Shown: positions 9,381-21,537, counted from the stretch's first letter. The stretch is 64,000 nt of DNA from Vibrio kanaloae (GCF_024347535.1 NZ_AP025497.1:372001-436000); one strand, 5' to 3'. Program-made: numbers and translations. The notes: generated from the letters alone by a model not told the origin.

Positions 9381-10841
9381 TTACAGCAGGCGTTTACGCT
9401 GACTTGATGGGGCAATACCCAGAGACTCACGGTATTTCGCTATGGTACGTCGAGCTACCTGAATTCCTTGATCAGCCAGCAAAGCAGCAATTTTACTATC
9501 ACTGAGAGGTTTCGCGGTATTTTCCGCCGCGACTAGCTTCTTAATGAGCGCACGAATTGCTGTAGATGAACACTCACCACCATTGTCGGTGCTAACATGG
9601 CTCGAGAAAAAGTATTTGAGCTCAAAGATGCCGCGTGGTGTATGCATGAACTTTTGAGTCGTCACACGGGATATTGTGGATTCATGCATCTCAACAGCTA
9701 ACGCAACATCGTTTAGGACCATTGGCTTCATTGACTCTTCGCCATGTTCGAAGAAATCGCGCTGATGTTCAACAATGCATCTCGCAACTTTGAGTAACGT
9801 CTCATTTCGGCTTTCTAGGCTTTTAATTAGCCACTTTGCTTCTTGCAAATTCGATCGAATGTACTGATTGTCGGCGCTGTTTCCTTTACTACCAAGAGCT
9901 GCATATTGCTGATTTACCTTAAGCTTAGGCACGCTATCAGGGTTTATGGTGACTATCCATTTACCGAGCTCTTTGAAAACTGAAACATCAGGAACCACAT
10001 ATTCAGTTTCATCCGGTGTAATTTTGCTGCCAGGGCGAGGGTCCAACTGTTGAATGAGTTGCATAACCTCACGCAGTTCTGCTTCCTTCAACTTGGTTTC
10101 TTTTATTACAAGTTTATAGTCACGATTACCTAGTTGATCGATATGGCTAGTAAGTACTAACTTAGCTTCATTAAGCCAAGGGGTATCTTGAGGGAAGGTC
10201 GCGAGTTGCAGTAACAAGCAATCTTGCAGGTTCACGGAACCAACGCCTAATGGGTCAAATTGCTGAATTCGTTTGCGAACGGCTTCGATCTCATCAAGCT
10301 CGATCTCTTCGTTATCAAAGTTTTCAAGGATATCTTCACAAGAAACAGTGAGGTAGCCATAATCATCAATGGCATCGATCAGCGCGAAGGCGATACTTCG
10401 GTCAGTGTCAGTGAAGGGGGTTAGGCCGAGTTGCCAAAGTAGATAGTCGTGCAAGCTTTGTGTGGTTTCGCCTTGATAAACGGGCATGTCGTCATCAATA
10501 GCAATACCAGTATTACCCGTGTTTGCGCTGTAGACATCTTCCCAAGTTGTGTCGATTTCGAGTTCGTTGCCAATCTCTGATTTTTCGATTAAATCTGAGC
10601 TATCAGGTAAGTCTTGCTCTGTGGCTTCAACTGTTTCTTTCTCGTCACTGCTAGGTTTTTCTTCCGGTGTCGGCGTATCTTCATTGCCTTCTTCGACATC
10701 GAGTAGTGGGTTAGATTCAAGTGCTTCTTGGATCTCTTGTTGCAAATCTAAAGTAGACAATTGCAACAAACGAATCGCTTGCTGCAATTGAGGGGTCATT
10801 GCTAACTGTTGGCCTAGCTTAAGTTGTAATGAGGGTTTCAT
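9381..10841 (-). CDS. rpoN: RNA polymerase sigma-54 factor
   Basis: The 486-residue sigma-54 has the glutamine-rich activator region I ([20 protein letters not shown]), an acidic region II (about residues 45-110), the core-binding domain and the C-terminal RpoN box [10 protein letters not shown]. It directs transcription from -24/-12 promoters; in vibrios these include flagellar, nitrogen and quorum-sensing genes. It sits between lptB and hpf in the conserved cluster. Confidence 0.97.
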   Translation of the reverse strand: MKPSLQLKLGQQLAMTPQLQQAIRLLQLSTLDLQQEIQEALESNPLLDVEEGNEDTPTPEEKPSSDEKETVEATEQDLPDSSDLIEKSEIGNELEIDTTWEDVYSANTGNTGIAIDDDMPVYQGETTQSLHDYLLWQLGLTPFTDTDRSIAFALIDAIDDYGYLTVSCEDILENFDNEEIELDEIEAVRKRIQQFDPLGVGSVNLQDCLLLQLATFPQDTPWLNEAKLVLTSHIDQLGNRDYKLVIKETKLKEAELREVMQLIQQLDPRPGSKITPDETEYVVPDVSVFKELGKWIVTINPDSVPKLKVNQQYAALGSKGNSADNQYIRSNLQEAKWLIKSLESRNETLLKVARCIVEHQRDFFEHGEESMKPMVLNDVALAVEMHESTISRVTTQKFMHTPRGIFELKYFFSSHVSTDNGGECSSTAIRALIKKLVAAENTAKPLSDSKIAALLADQGIQVARRTIAKYRESLGIAPSSQRKRLL

Positions 10842-10895
10842 TCAGTGTGACTTACCTAGTTATTATTCTTAGAATTCTCGATACTCTCTATCTAA

Positions 10896-11621
10896 TCATA
10901 GACGGAATTGTTCGCCTAGATAAACTTGTTTAACTTGCTCGTTATTGAGAACATCTTCAGGAGTACCTTCAGCAATCAGGTGTCCTTGGCTTACGATGTA
11001 AGCTTTTTCACACACGTCTAATGTTTCACGAACGTTGTGGTCCGTAATCAAAACGCCCAAGCCGCGATCGCGCAGGTGAACAATGATTTTTTTGATATCG
11101 ATTACTGAGATCGGGTCAACGCCAGCGAACGGTTCATCCAATAGAATGAACTGCGGGTTTGCTGCTAGTGCGCGAGCAATCTCAACACGACGACGCTCAC
11201 CACCTGACAGAGCCATACCATTGCTGGTGCGGATATGTTGGATGTGGAACTCTTCTAGCAGGTCTTCCAGTTTATCTTGGCGTTGTTCGTTGGTCATCTC
11301 ATCACGGGTTTGTAAAACCGCCATGATGTTGTTCTCTACAGACAACTTGCGGAAAATCGACGCTTCTTGAGGTAGGTATCCGATACCAAGGCGAGATCGA
11401 CTGTGCATTGGTAAGATACTGATGTCTCGGTCATCAATGTTGATGGTGCCTTCATCACGCGCAACCAGACCAACTATCATATAGAAAGACGTGGTTTTAC
11501 CTGCACCGTTCGGTCCAAGCAGGCCGACGATCTGGCCTGACTCTACCTGCAAGCTTACGTCGGTTACCACCTTACGTTTACTGTAGGTTTTCGCTAGGTT
11601 TTTTGCTTTTAAGACAGCCAT
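10896..11621 (-). CDS. lptB: LPS transport ATPase LptB
   Basis: The 241-residue ABC ATPase has Walker A GPNGAGKT, signature [15 protein letters not shown] and Walker [14 protein letters not shown]. LptB powers LPS extraction from the inner membrane through LptF and LptG, which are encoded together at 34.5-36.7 kb. It follows lptA after 2 nt. Identity is secure from motifs plus the lptC-lptA-lptB order. Confidence 0.97.
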   Translation of the reverse strand: MAVLKAKNLAKTYSKRKVVTDVSLQVESGQIVGLLGPNGAGKTTSFYMIVGLVARDEGTINIDDRDISILPMHSRSRLGIGYLPQEASIFRKLSVENNIMAVLQTRDEMTNEQRQDKLEDLLEEFHIQHIRTSNGMALSGGERRRVEIARALAANPQFILLDEPFAGVDPISVIDIKKIIVHLRDRGLGVLITDHNVRETLDVCEKAYIVSQGHLIAEGTPEDVLNNEQVKQVYLGEQFRL

Positions 11622-11623
11622 CG

Positions 11624-12118
11624 TTACTTATTCACTTCCGTTGGTTGTAAAACCGTTGACACACGTTTGTTCTCACCACTGTCAGCGACTAATTTCTGAG
11701 AGCCGATCTGGTAAGTGATCTTAGAACCACGAATGATGCTGCCATCTTGAGATAGCATTGCATTCTTGGTCATGATCAGTCGGTCAGCAACAAGCTGGTA
11801 ATGTAAATCGTCAGCTTCACCGTAGAGTGTCTTCCCGTCGTCAGTAAGCTGAGAGAAGGTTGCTGGCTTACCGAAGCCTTGAATCTCTTCAATCTCACCA
11901 TTTACTGCGTTACGAGTAACGATGATCTTATCGGCATTGATATTGATGCTACCTTGCTTAAGGTTCACATCACCAAGGAACGTCACTTGGTTACTTTTCA
12001 TATCCAATTGCTGGCTGTCTGAGTCAATGTAGACAGGCTGCTCGCTATCCGAAGACAGGGCATAGACATTAGGCGCCGCAAGGGTCAAAGCGAATAAACT
12101 AAGGTGTAAGAGTTTCAT
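11624..12118 (-). CDS. lptA: LPS transport periplasmic bridge LptA
   Basis: The 164-residue OstA/LptA-fold protein has a signal peptide [20 protein letters not shown]. It polymerises into the periplasmic bridge that carries LPS from LptC to LptD. The start at 12118 is preferred over a longer frame because AAGGTAG precedes it and the signal peptide begins there. It overlaps the lptC 3' end by 20 nt, suggesting translational coupling. [20 protein letters not shown] is a typical LptA segment. Confidence 0.93.
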   Translation of the reverse strand: MKLLHLSLFALTLAAPNVYALSSDSEQPVYIDSDSQQLDMKSNQVTFLGDVNLKQGSININADKIIVTRNAVNGEIEEIQGFGKPATFSQLTDDGKTLYGEADDLHYQLVADRLIMTKNAMLSQDGSIIRGSKITYQIGSQKLVADSGENKRVSTVLQPTEVNK

Positions 12119-12662
12119 ATCTACCTTGAACAGAATTAAAGAGGGTTGCATTGTTGGTACCGAAGTTACCCTTCATTGCTTGCCCCTCAGTTTCAAAAAA
12201 TGTACCGATCATATGGACCGGAGTCTCTGAATAAAAATCTCGGCTAGGCAGCTCAACCACCATTTTGTCTGTGGTCATTGTATCGAAGCTGGCTTCTGGC
12301 AACAGGTTCTTTGCCACGACGTTGTCATAAAAAGTGACAACTTGATTCTCATCCATAATCGCGCGATCGGCGGTAACTTGCCATTCAATCGTGTGCCCTT
12401 CACGGAATACCGAAAGAACTGGATTTTGAAAGTGCGTGTCGCCCACCACTGAGTAGTGCTCTAAATAGGTCGATTCAACCTGATAGCTACGAATACCTGA
12501 TTGGTCATAGCTAATGTTGTTTAGACTTTTGCCACTAAACGCGGGCAACTCCAAATTTGGAGCTACTTGTATCGTCGATGTTTGCTCTTTGTCGTACAGG
12601 TAATAGGTCGACCAAGAAGCAATAAATATGAGTATTAAATAGATAATACGAGTAAAACTCAT
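12099..12662 (-). CDS. lptC: LPS transport membrane-anchored protein LptC
   Basis: The 187-residue bitopic protein has an N-terminal membrane anchor (about residues 5-22) and a periplasmic beta domain. It links LptBFG to LptA. The start overlaps the kdsC stop by 4 nt and the end overlaps lptA by 20 nt. Family motifs include DKMVVELPSRDFYSETPVHM. Sequence conservation in this family is weak, so position contributes strongly. Confidence 0.92.
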   Translation of the reverse strand: MSFTRIIYLILIFIASWSTYYLYDKEQTSTIQVAPNLELPAFSGKSLNNISYDQSGIRSYQVESTYLEHYSVVGDTHFQNPVLSVFREGHTIEWQVTADRAIMDENQVVTFYDNVVAKNLLPEASFDTMTTDKMVVELPSRDFYSETPVHMIGTFFETEGQAMKGNFGTNNATLFNSVQGRYETLTP

Positions 12663-13216
12663 ATGCTTAAACCTTTATGCACGTCGAGTTCATTTCTTGC
12701 TTGTAAAATAAGGTCGCAGACTTCACGTACTGCGCCATGCCCGCCTTTAATAGTTGTCACGTAGTTTGCGCGCTTTGCAAGTAGCGGGTGACCATCTGCC
12801 ACACAGGCCTTCAAGCCGACTTTTTCCATTACAGGCCAGTCAATCAGATCGTCTCCGATGTAACCTGTATTTTTAGGAATTACAGAAAGCTTATCGCAAA
12901 TATCTTGGTATGCCTTAACTTTATCGTCTTGACCTTGATAAATCAGCTTAATGCCTAGGGCGGTCATACGATTCTCAACAATTTGAGATTTGCGACCAGT
13001 GATGATCGCGATTTCAATGCCAGCGTTCATCAGTGATTTTATGCCGTAACCGTCACGAGTGTGGAAGGTTTTCAGCTCTTCACCGTTGTTGCCCATGTAG
13101 ATGCGGCCATCAGAAAATACGCCGTCTACATCGCAAATTAGCAGCTTGATCTCTTTTGCGATTGCAAATACATCTGAGTTAACAGTACCGTATAGAGTTT
13201 CGACTGTCTGTGTCAT
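12659..13216 (-). CDS. kdsC: 3-deoxy-manno-octulosonate-8-phosphatase KdsC
   Basis: The 185-residue HAD-superfamily phosphatase has the nucleophile motif DVDGVFSDG, the ITGRKS motif and GYIGDDLIDWPVM for metal binding. It dephosphorylates Kdo8P to Kdo for LPS inner core. The start codon shares one base with the kdsD stop (TAATG), and the stop overlaps lptC by 4 nt. The cluster joins Kdo synthesis to LPS transport. Confidence 0.95.
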   Translation of the reverse strand: MTQTVETLYGTVNSDVFAIAKEIKLLICDVDGVFSDGRIYMGNNGEELKTFHTRDGYGIKSLMNAGIEIAIITGRKSQIVENRMTALGIKLIYQGQDDKVKAYQDICDKLSVIPKNTGYIGDDLIDWPVMEKVGLKACVADGHPLLAKRANYVTTIKGGHGAVREVCDLILQARNELDVHKGLSI

Positions 13217-14187
13217 TACATTACTCCTGCTTTCAGTAAGTCATGCATGTTTAAGGCTCCAACTAATTTACCTTCTTGGCACAACATCAGGCCATTGATG
13301 CTTTTAGCTTGCATCAAGTTTAACCCCTCTACCGCAAGCATGTTTGGTTCTGCTACCGTTGGGTTAAGTGTCATCACATCGCCGATTTGAGTGTTATGGA
13401 TATCAACGCGTTTGTCTAAGATACGGCGTAAATCACCGTCGGTAAAAATACCGGCCATTTGGCCATCTTCACCAACGATTGCTGTCATGCCTAAGCCTTT
13501 CTGAGATATCTCTAACAGAGCATCTCGAACTAGTGCATCAGGTGCTACAACAGGAAGTGCGTCACCTGTGTGCATGATGTCGTCCAGTTTTAACAGCAGT
13601 TGACGACCTAAAGCGCCACCAGGGTGAGACAGTGCAAAATCTTGAGCGGTGAATCCTCGAGCCTGCAAAAGTGCAACGGCTAACGCATCACCCATTACCA
13701 AAGTCGCCGTGGTACTGGTGGTTGGTGCTAAGCCCAGTGGGCACGCTTCTTCCGGTACTGAAATTTGTAAATGAATATCGGACAAGGTCGCCATGTTCGA
13801 TGCTGGCTTACCTGTCATGCTGATGATCTTGATGTTCAGACGCTTCAATACAGGGAATAGGCTGAGGATTTCTCCCGATTCACCTGAGTTGGATATTGCA
13901 ATCACAATATCGCCAGGTTCGATCATACCCAAGTCGCCATGCGCTGCTTCACCTGGGTGTACAAAGAAAGCTGATGTCCCGGTACTTGCTAATGTGGCTG
14001 CGATTTTGTTGCCAATGTGACCTGATTTCCCCATGCCCATCACAACGACTTTGCCTTTGTTGTTCAGGATAAGGTCGCAAGCCTTGCAAAAATCATCATT
14101 AAAATATTGGTCTAATTGGGTGAGACCTGCAACTTCGGTGTCCAAAACTTGTTTTGCAACACTGCGGTAATCAAATTGCTGAGACAT
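13216..14187 (-). CDS. kdsD: Arabinose-5-phosphate isomerase KdsD
   Basis: The 323-residue protein has an N-terminal SIS domain (GMGKSGHIGNKIAATLASTG; HPGEAAHGDLG) and two C-terminal CBS domains (about residues 205-320). It converts ribulose-5-phosphate to arabinose-5-phosphate, the first Kdo precursor. ATG at 14187 is chosen because GGAG lies 6 nt upstream; a TTG four codons earlier gives no better start. The gene lies 34 nt after the yrbG-like antiporter. Confidence 0.95.
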   Translation of the reverse strand: MSQQFDYRSVAKQVLDTEVAGLTQLDQYFNDDFCKACDLILNNKGKVVVMGMGKSGHIGNKIAATLASTGTSAFFVHPGEAAHGDLGMIEPGDIVIAISNSGESGEILSLFPVLKRLNIKIISMTGKPASNMATLSDIHLQISVPEEACPLGLAPTTSTTATLVMGDALAVALLQARGFTAQDFALSHPGGALGRQLLLKLDDIMHTGDALPVVAPDALVRDALLEISQKGLGMTAIVGEDGQMAGIFTDGDLRRILDKRVDIHNTQIGDVMTLNPTVAEPNMLAVEGLNLMQAKSINGLMLCQEGKLVGALNMHDLLKAGVM

Positions 14188-14221
14188 CAAATACTCCAAG
14201 TACGAGAAGTTAAATTAACAA

Positions 14222-15187
14222 TTAAGCCGACATATTCATTAGTAGGTAACTTTGATAGGCCACGAACGTCACGATTAACACACCGCCTTCAATACGATTC
14301 ACGCTACGAGACTTCCCTAGTGCCATGACTACAAGCAATAGCGAGACGCCTAGCATTACCCAGAAGTCACGCCCCATAGCGAACTCGCTCAAGATTGAAG
14401 GGTTTAGGATGCCCGGGATCCCCATTACCGCAAGGATGTTGAATACGTTTGAACCGATGAGGTTACCAACGGCCATATCATCTTCACCTTTCATCACACC
14501 AGCAAGCGACGCTGCAAGTTCAGGTAAACTAGTACCAACGGCAATGATGGTTAAACCAATCACTAGATCACTCATGCCGAAATATTTCGCGATGATCACC
14601 GCGTTATCAACCAGCATGTCGGCGGCCAAAGGCAGAATGATCAAACCAATCACGACCCACATCGCGGCTTTAGGATTACTTACACCTTGAGGAATCTCGG
14701 ATTCTTGTTCATCCAGGAAGGCATCGCCGTTTTTCTTCTCACTGCGGCTGATTTGCAGCATGGCAAACAAGAACGCGGCAAAAAGTACAAACAGTAATAC
14801 GCCTTCATAGAAACCTAAATGGTTATCCCAGAGGAGTGCGCCTGCTAATAAAGTGACACCAATCATTAATGGTAGTTCACGGCGAATGACGCCAGAGCTA
14901 ATCGATAACGGCTTGATAAGCGCAGTAATACCTAAAATCAGGGCGATGTTTGCGATATTTGAGCCGATAACGTTACCTACGGCTGTATCTGTTTTGCCGT
15001 CAAGGGCTGCTGTCGCAGAAACCATCATTTCAGGAGCTGAAGAACCCATTGCTAAGATCGTCATACCGATAACTAGTGGTGAGATACCGAAGTTGCGAGC
15101 AAGAGCCGCGGCGCCGTAGACCAGCTTATCTGCGCTCCACACCAAAAAACCTAGACCGATAATAAGAAACGCAATCGCTTCAAGCAT
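14222..15187 (-). CDS. yrbG: Calcium/sodium antiporter, YrbG family
   Basis: The 321-residue membrane protein has two inverted Na/Ca exchanger repeats, with GMTILAMGSSAPEMMVSATA and GLTIIAVGTSLPELAASLAG as the two alpha motifs. About ten membrane segments are visible. ATG 15187 is preferred (AGGAATCATC upstream, signal-like MLEAIAFLIIGLG) over an extended frame. It heads the minus-strand run through kdsD and faces mlaF across 265 nt. The physiological ion is not settled for YrbG proteins. Confidence 0.9.
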   Translation of the reverse strand: MLEAIAFLIIGLGFLVWSADKLVYGAAALARNFGISPLVIGMTILAMGSSAPEMMVSATAALDGKTDTAVGNVIGSNIANIALILGITALIKPLSISSGVIRRELPLMIGVTLLAGALLWDNHLGFYEGVLLFVLFAAFLFAMLQISRSEKKNGDAFLDEQESEIPQGVSNPKAAMWVVIGLIILPLAADMLVDNAVIIAKYFGMSDLVIGLTIIAVGTSLPELAASLAGVMKGEDDMAVGNLIGSNVFNILAVMGIPGILNPSILSEFAMGRDFWVMLGVSLLLVVMALGKSRSVNRIEGGVLIVTFVAYQSYLLMNMSA

Positions 15188-15452
15188 GATGATTCCTAAA
15201 AAATTAATAAAAAACGAAGAATTAACCGCTAATTTTGACCTGTTGCTAGATAAAAGGGAAGTCACTCGGCAAATTAATTACTAGTTAGTCGGTAAGAAAA
15301 AGAGCTGAATAGATAATTTTCTAATGCTTTCAAATCCCTGCATAGATTCATGTTTAATATGAATTAATTGAACAGTGCTTTTAATTCTAAAGTAGACTCA
15401 TTATTATTGCAGCCATAATTGGCGTTTTTTAAAGCAAGGAAACAACAAAAAT

Positions 15453-16247
15453 ATGTTGAACACTGAGCTTGTGAAAGTTAAGAACCTTAGCTTCTCTCGA
15501 GGAGAGCGACTTATCTTTGATGATATTAGCTTGGAGGTGCCTCGAGGAAAGATTACTGCGATCATGGGACCATCTGGGATTGGAAAAACGACCTTGCTGC
15601 GTTTGATTGGTGGCCAATTGCCGCCAGATGAAGGTGAAGTCTGGTTTGATGGGGATAATATCCCTGCATTATCACGCCGAAAGCTATATCAGGCCCGTAA
15701 AAAAATGAGCATGCTTTTTCAGTCTGGTGCACTTTTTACGGATCTCAATGTTTTTGATAATGTGGCTTTTCCATTAAGGGAACATACCGAACTCAATGAG
15801 AAGTTTATTCGTACCATCGTATTGCTTAAGCTTGAAGCAGTAGGGTTACGAGGGGCTGCACAATTAATGCCGAGTGAGTTGTCTGGCGGTATGGCGAGAC
15901 GAGCGGCGTTGGCTCGTGCAATTGCGTTGGATCCGGAACTTATTATGTATGATGAGCCTTTTGTTGGCCAAGACCCTATCACCATGGGCGTGTTGGTCGA
16001 ACTCATCCATAATCTTAACCAAGCCTTGGGTTTAACCTCTGTCATTGTATCGCATGATGTTCCTGAAGTGATGAGCATTGCCGATTGGGTTTATCTGATG
16101 GCTGATGGGAAAATCATTGCAGCGGGTTCACCTGAAGATCTGTACAGCAACAGCGATCCACGAGTGCAACAATTTTTGCAAGGCGAGTCGGATGGCCCTG
16201 TGCCATTTAGATTCCCAGCAAAGAGCCTAGAAGAGGATTTGTTTTAA
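15453..16247 (+). CDS. mlaF: Phospholipid ABC transporter ATPase MlaF
   Basis: The 264-residue ATPase has Walker A GPSGIGKT, signature [15 protein letters not shown] and Walker B LIMYDEP. MlaF with MlaE, MlaD and MlaB forms the inner-membrane complex that keeps phospholipids out of the outer leaflet of the outer membrane. The substituted SGGMARR signature is typical of MlaF. The start follows an AAGGAAAC ribosome binding site. The next gene starts after 1 nt. Confidence 0.96.
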   Translation: MLNTELVKVKNLSFSRGERLIFDDISLEVPRGKITAIMGPSGIGKTTLLRLIGGQLPPDEGEVWFDGDNIPALSRRKLYQARKKMSMLFQSGALFTDLNVFDNVAFPLREHTELNEKFIRTIVLLKLEAVGLRGAAQLMPSELSGGMARRAALARAIALDPELIMYDEPFVGQDPITMGVLVELIHNLNQALGLTSVIVSHDVPEVMSIADWVYLMADGKIIAAGSPEDLYSNSDPRVQQFLQGESDGPVPFRFPAKSLEEDLF

Positions 16248-16248
16248 T

Positions 16249-17028
16249 ATGATTGTTAAAACTATTGCGGGTGTCGGTAAGCGAACACTTGCGATCTGTG
16301 AGTCATTTGGTCGAGCAAGTCTAATGCTGTTTGGGGCTTTGTTTGGCATTCCGAGACTAAAAAACTTCCCTTTATTAGTTAAGCAACTTTATAGCGTTGG
16401 TGTTCAGTCATTAGCTATCATTTTAGTTTCGGGGTTGTTTATTGGCATGGTACTTAGCCTGCAGGGCTATGTCGTGTTAATTGATTACGGCGCTGAGGGC
16501 AACCTTGGTCAAATGGTTGCGCTTTCATTGTTGCGTGAGCTTGGCCCTGTGGTGACGGCACTACTGTTTGCAGGTCGCGCAGGTTCGGCGTTAACGGCTG
16601 AGATTGGCCTAATGAAGGCTACGGAGCAGATCTCAAGCCTTGAGATGATGGCTGTCGATCCTATCAAACGCATTATTGCGCCGCGTCTTTGGGCGGGGCT
16701 TATCTCAATGCCCCTGCTCGCTATGATCTTCATGGCGATCGGGATTTGGGGTGCTCAGTTGGTTGGTGTTGATTGGAAAGGCATTGATCACGGCAGTTTC
16801 TGGTCTGCGATGCAGTCTTCAGTTGAATTTGGCCGAGATATAGGTAACAGCATGATCAAATGTATGGTCTTCGCGATCACCGTAACTTGGATCGCACTTT
16901 TCAATGGTTATGATGCAGTACCGACCTCTGAAGGTATTAGTCAGGCTACCACACGCACTGTAGTGCACTCTTCTCTAGCGGTATTAGGGCTAGATTTTGT
17001 TCTTACCGCATTGATGTTTGGGAATTAA
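16249..17028 (+). CDS. mlaE: Phospholipid ABC transporter permease MlaE
   Basis: The 259-residue integral membrane protein is of the MlaE/YrbE family. Conserved segments are [20 protein letters not shown] and [21 protein letters not shown]. It forms the membrane channel below the MlaD ring. It is packed between mlaF and mlaD with gaps of 1 and 2 nt. About five or six hydrophobic segments are visible. Confidence 0.96.
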   Translation: MIVKTIAGVGKRTLAICESFGRASLMLFGALFGIPRLKNFPLLVKQLYSVGVQSLAIILVSGLFIGMVLSLQGYVVLIDYGAEGNLGQMVALSLLRELGPVVTALLFAGRAGSALTAEIGLMKATEQISSLEMMAVDPIKRIIAPRLWAGLISMPLLAMIFMAIGIWGAQLVGVDWKGIDHGSFWSAMQSSVEFGRDIGNSMIKCMVFAITVTWIALFNGYDAVPTSEGISQATTRTVVHSSLAVLGLDFVLTALMFGN

Positions 17029-17030
17029 TC

Positions 17031-17522
17031 ATGCAACAAACTCGAAAATTAGAATTATGGGTCGGCACCTTTGTTATTGCCGGAATTTGCGCAATCTTAA
17101 TCATGATCTTTCAAGTCGCTGACGTAAAAGGCATAGGTTCGAATCATACTTATAACCTGAAAGCGACATTTGACAATATTGGTAGCCTAAAGGTTCGCTC
17201 TCCGGTGAAAGTGGGTGGCGTGGTTGTTGGCCGAGTGCAAAGTATTCAACTTGATACTGAAAGCTATCTCCCTATGGTTGAATTATCTATTGATGCGAAG
17301 TACTCACAATTTCCAGATACCTCGAGTGCTCAAATCTTAACGTCTGGCTTAATCGGTGAGCAGTACATTAGTCTGGTTCCAGGATTTGTTTTTGACGACG
17401 AAGAGATGTTGGTTGATGGTGATTCCATCGAAGACACTAAGTCTGCGTTAGTGTTAGAAGACTTGATTGGCCAAGTGCTGTATAGCGTTGGTGGCTCTGA
17501 TGAAAACGAAGCTGAGGAGTAG
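17031..17522 (+). CDS. mlaD: MCE-domain lipid-binding protein MlaD
   Basis: The 163-residue protein has a single N-terminal membrane anchor (about residues 9-27) and one MCE domain with the core VRSPVKVGGVVVGRVQSI. MlaD forms a hexameric ring that passes lipids between MlaC and MlaE. The acidic tail and length are normal. It is followed at once by mlaC. Confidence 0.96.
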   Translation: MQQTRKLELWVGTFVIAGICAILIMIFQVADVKGIGSNHTYNLKATFDNIGSLKVRSPVKVGGVVVGRVQSIQLDTESYLPMVELSIDAKYSQFPDTSSAQILTSGLIGEQYISLVPGFVFDDEEMLVDGDSIEDTKSALVLEDLIGQVLYSVGGSDENEAEE

Positions 17523-17562
17523 TCTCATGTTAAAAAACAGTATTCTGTTGAAGGTCTATAAC

Positions 17563-18222
17563 ATGCTTAAAGCGACTACCATCTTGAAAAGATGGTTTAT
17601 GACAATGGTTACTTTGCTGATATCGACTCAGGTTTTGGCGGCCGAACCTATCGACCGCACCCAGCCTTACCAAATGATGAAACAGGTCGCTGAAGTTGCC
17701 TTTGCTCGCTTAAAGAGTGAACAAAAAAATATCCAACAAGATCCTGAATTATTGAAGGTCATTGTGGAAGAAGAGTTAATGCCCTATGTGAATGCTCAAT
17801 ATGCGGCGCTTAAACTACTCGGGCCTAATTTGAAAGGTGCGGATAGAAAAGATGTGTTTGTATTTATCGATTCATTCCGTAAATATCTCGTTTCTTCTTA
17901 TGCTCAGGTGCTAACCCAATACACAGATCAAACGATTGAATTTGGTCCAGAACCCAAAATCAAAGCGGATAGCCGTATTACAAGTATCAAAGTCGATATT
18001 ATTGATACACCACGACCAAATATTAAGCTTGAATTTAAGCTACGCAAAGACAAGAAATCGGGCGAGTGGAAGGCATTTGATATGGTTGCTGAAGGTATTA
18101 GCCTACTATCCAGTAAGCAGTCAGAGTGGAATACTAAGATTCGTCAAGAAGGTATATTACAGGTGGCTGCTGAATTAGATAAATTGGCTGCACAACCGAT
18201 TCGTTTTGAGAGTAGCAAATAA
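17563..18222 (+). CDS. mlaC: Periplasmic phospholipid carrier MlaC
   Basis: The 219-residue MlaC/Ttg2D family protein shuttles phospholipid between the MlaA-porin complex and MlaFEDB. The start is uncertain: ATG 17563 has AAGG at good spacing and gives a normal signal peptide ending QVLAA, while ATG 17527 also has GAGGAG upstream and would add 12 residues. Family marks are LMPYVNAQYAALKLLG and the WKAFDMVAEGISLLSSKQSEW block. The stop shares a base with mlaB. Confidence 0.92.
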   Translation: MLKATTILKRWFMTMVTLLISTQVLAAEPIDRTQPYQMMKQVAEVAFARLKSEQKNIQQDPELLKVIVEEELMPYVNAQYAALKLLGPNLKGADRKDVFVFIDSFRKYLVSSYAQVLTQYTDQTIEFGPEPKIKADSRITSIKVDIIDTPRPNIKLEFKLRKDKKSGEWKAFDMVAEGISLLSSKQSEWNTKIRQEGILQVAAELDKLAAQPIRFESSK

Positions 18223-18530
18223 TGAATCACTCTCAATGGCAAACGCTAAGTTCTAGAGAGTATCAGCTTCATGGCGATTTGGACCGTGACAGTGTTCCTG
18301 CAATCTGGCGTATATTGGAAAAGTGGCAAACGACGGAATCGAGCGTTGAAATTGACCTTAGCCATATAAATCGAGTCGATTCAGCAGGAATGGTGATGCT
18401 AATTCACTTATTAGAGCATGCAAAAAATCAAAACTGTCATATAATGCTCAGTTTCGTGCCAGAACAATTACGAACGTTGTTCCAATTGAGCAATATCCAG
18501 CCAATGATGGCAGAACACACAAAAAATTAG
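18222..18530 (+). CDS. mlaB: STAS-domain protein MlaB
   Basis: The 102-residue single STAS domain contains [20 protein letters not shown], with the conserved serine of the family. MlaB binds MlaF and is needed for assembly and activity of the transporter. Translation is coupled to mlaC through TAATG. Short STAS proteins are hard to name alone; the operon fixes the identity. Confidence 0.93.
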   Translation: MNHSQWQTLSSREYQLHGDLDRDSVPAIWRILEKWQTTESSVEIDLSHINRVDSAGMVMLIHLLEHAKNQNCHIMLSFVPEQLRTLFQLSNIQPMMAEHTKN

Positions 18531-18543
18531 GCAGGAGCTATTT

Positions 18544-20072
<1,529 letters not shown>

Positions 20073-20112
20073 CTTAGGTTAGTGTCTTCATGAGTAAATA
20101 AGATAAAAACAC

Positions 20113-20142
20113 AAAAGTCGGAACCTTGGTTTCGGCTTTTTT
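20113..20142 (+). terminator. Terminator after murA
   Basis: The stem AAAAGTCGGAACC pairs with GGTTTCGGCTTTT (two G-U pairs), with a TT loop and a T6 run. It ends the mla-ibaG-murA transcript. Confidence 0.85.
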
Positions 20143-20222
20143 ATAGTTGTATTTACCGTAAATGACTCTGTTACTATTCTCTGTTAGCAGATAAATAAAT
20201 GTTACGGTTGGTGAGGAACAAA

Positions 20223-20948
20223 ATGATAGCAATCTTACGTATTTTCGCTTTAGCGATATTTGCGATTCTTATGTTTGTATTTGGGTGTGGCTACTGTTTA
20301 TTAAGCCCCCGTAACCCGAAACACGTATTTACTTTTGGCCGTTACTTTGGACGTATGTCAAGAGTCTTTGGTATGAAGCTGGAGCTGCGTATCCCGGAAG
20401 ATGCATACTCTCGCGGGCAGCATGTTTATGTGGCCAACCACCAAAACAGCTGGGACCTATTCACGATTTCATCCGCGGTAACGCCTAAAGTTGTGACAGT
20501 GGGTAAGAAAAGCCTAGCATGGATGCCTCTATTTGGTCAGCTTTACTGGTTGACGGGTAACATTTTGATCGACCGTGCGAACCGCAGCAAAGCTGTGGGT
20601 ACGATTGATCAAGTGGTTAATAGCCTAAAAGGCAGCGATGTGTCTGTATGGATGTTTCCTGAAGGAACTCGTTCTCGTGGCCGCGGCCTGTTGCCGTTTA
20701 AGACGGGTGCTTTCCATGCTGCGATTGGTGCTGGCTTGCCTATTATTCCTATCGTGTGTAGCTCAACGGGTGACGTGAAGCTGAACCGCTGGAATAATGG
20801 TCACGTGATTGTTGAGATGTTGCCACCTATCAGCACTGAAGGCTACAGCAAGTCGAATGTTCGTGAACTGGCTAACCTAGCTCGTGAGCAGATGGCTGCT
20901 AAGCTTGAAGAGTTAGACAAAGAAGTGGTTGAGCTTAATAAGAAGTAA
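20223..20948 (+). CDS. plsC: 1-acyl-glycerol-3-phosphate acyltransferase PlsC
   Basis: The 241-residue membrane acyltransferase makes phosphatidic acid from lysophosphatidic acid. The NHQNSWD (NHxxxxD) catalytic motif, WMPLFGQLYWLTGNILIDR, the FPEGTRSRGRGLL motif and GLPIIPIV are all present. ATG 20223 has GAGG six nt upstream; an ATG 24 nt earlier lacks a ribosome binding site. The alignment with E. coli PlsC is clear along the whole length. Confidence 0.95.
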   Translation: MIAILRIFALAIFAILMFVFGCGYCLLSPRNPKHVFTFGRYFGRMSRVFGMKLELRIPEDAYSRGQHVYVANHQNSWDLFTISSAVTPKVVTVGKKSLAWMPLFGQLYWLTGNILIDRANRSKAVGTIDQVVNSLKGSDVSVWMFPEGTRSRGRGLLPFKTGAFHAAIGAGLPIIPIVCSSTGDVKLNRWNNGHVIVEMLPPISTEGYSKSNVRELANLAREQMAAKLEELDKEVVELNKK

Positions 20949-20975
20949 TTTAAGCTAAGCGAAACGATGAACAAT

Positions 20976-21006
20976 AAAAAAGGTTGCCAATAGGGCAACC
21001 TTTTTT
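20976..21006. terminator. Terminator between plsC and ridA
   Basis: AGGTTGCC with GGCAACCT is flanked by A6 and T6. It can terminate plsC on the plus strand and ridA on the minus strand. Confidence 0.9.
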
Positions 21007-21074
21007 GTCTCTGATAAACGTTCAGCTTTATGCCAACTTGTTTACTAGAAACCGTTTATTCTAGATATTAAGAT

Positions 21075-21464
21075 CTATTTGCGAACTGCAATCGCCTCGA
21101 TCTCGATACCTACATCTTTTGGTAGACGCGCTACTTCAACACATGAACGTGCTGGGTAGTTTGCAACGCCGTGTTCATCAAAGAATTTACCGTAAACTTC
21201 GTTTACAGTACCGAAGTCGTTTAGATCTTTAACGAATACCGTTAGTTTTACGATGTCTTTTACAGTCAGGCCTGAAGCTTCAACTACGGCTTGAACGTTA
21301 TCTAGAGATTGGCGAGCTTGTTCTGCGATATCTGCAGATACTTCACCAGTTGCTGGGTTTACTGGGATTTGACCAGAAGTCAGTACCATGTTGCCAAGGT
21401 CAACACCTTGTACGTATGGGCCGATTGCAGCTGGAGCAGATTCTGTGTGAAGTACTTTAGTCAT
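21075..21464 (-). CDS. ridA: Reactive intermediate deaminase RidA
   Basis: The 129-residue Rid-family protein hydrolyses reactive enamine/imine intermediates such as 2-aminoacrylate. Family marks are SAPAAIGPYVQGV, TSGQIPVNPATGE and the C-terminal RSCVEVARLPKDVGIEIEAIAV, with the substrate-binding Arg. It follows pyrBI on the same strand, as in several gamma-proteobacteria. The spacing (135 nt with a weak hairpin) leaves it unclear whether it shares the pyrBI transcript. Confidence 0.95.
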   Translation of the reverse strand: MTKVLHTESAPAAIGPYVQGVDLGNMVLTSGQIPVNPATGEVSADIAEQARQSLDNVQAVVEASGLTVKDIVKLTVFVKDLNDFGTVNEVYGKFFDEHGVANYPARSCVEVARLPKDVGIEIEAIAVRK

Positions 21465-21537
21465 TAGTTATTCCATCAATTATTAGATAAAAATTGATTT
21501 TCAGTGTGCCTTCAAACTTAGGATAGGTAAAGAGTAA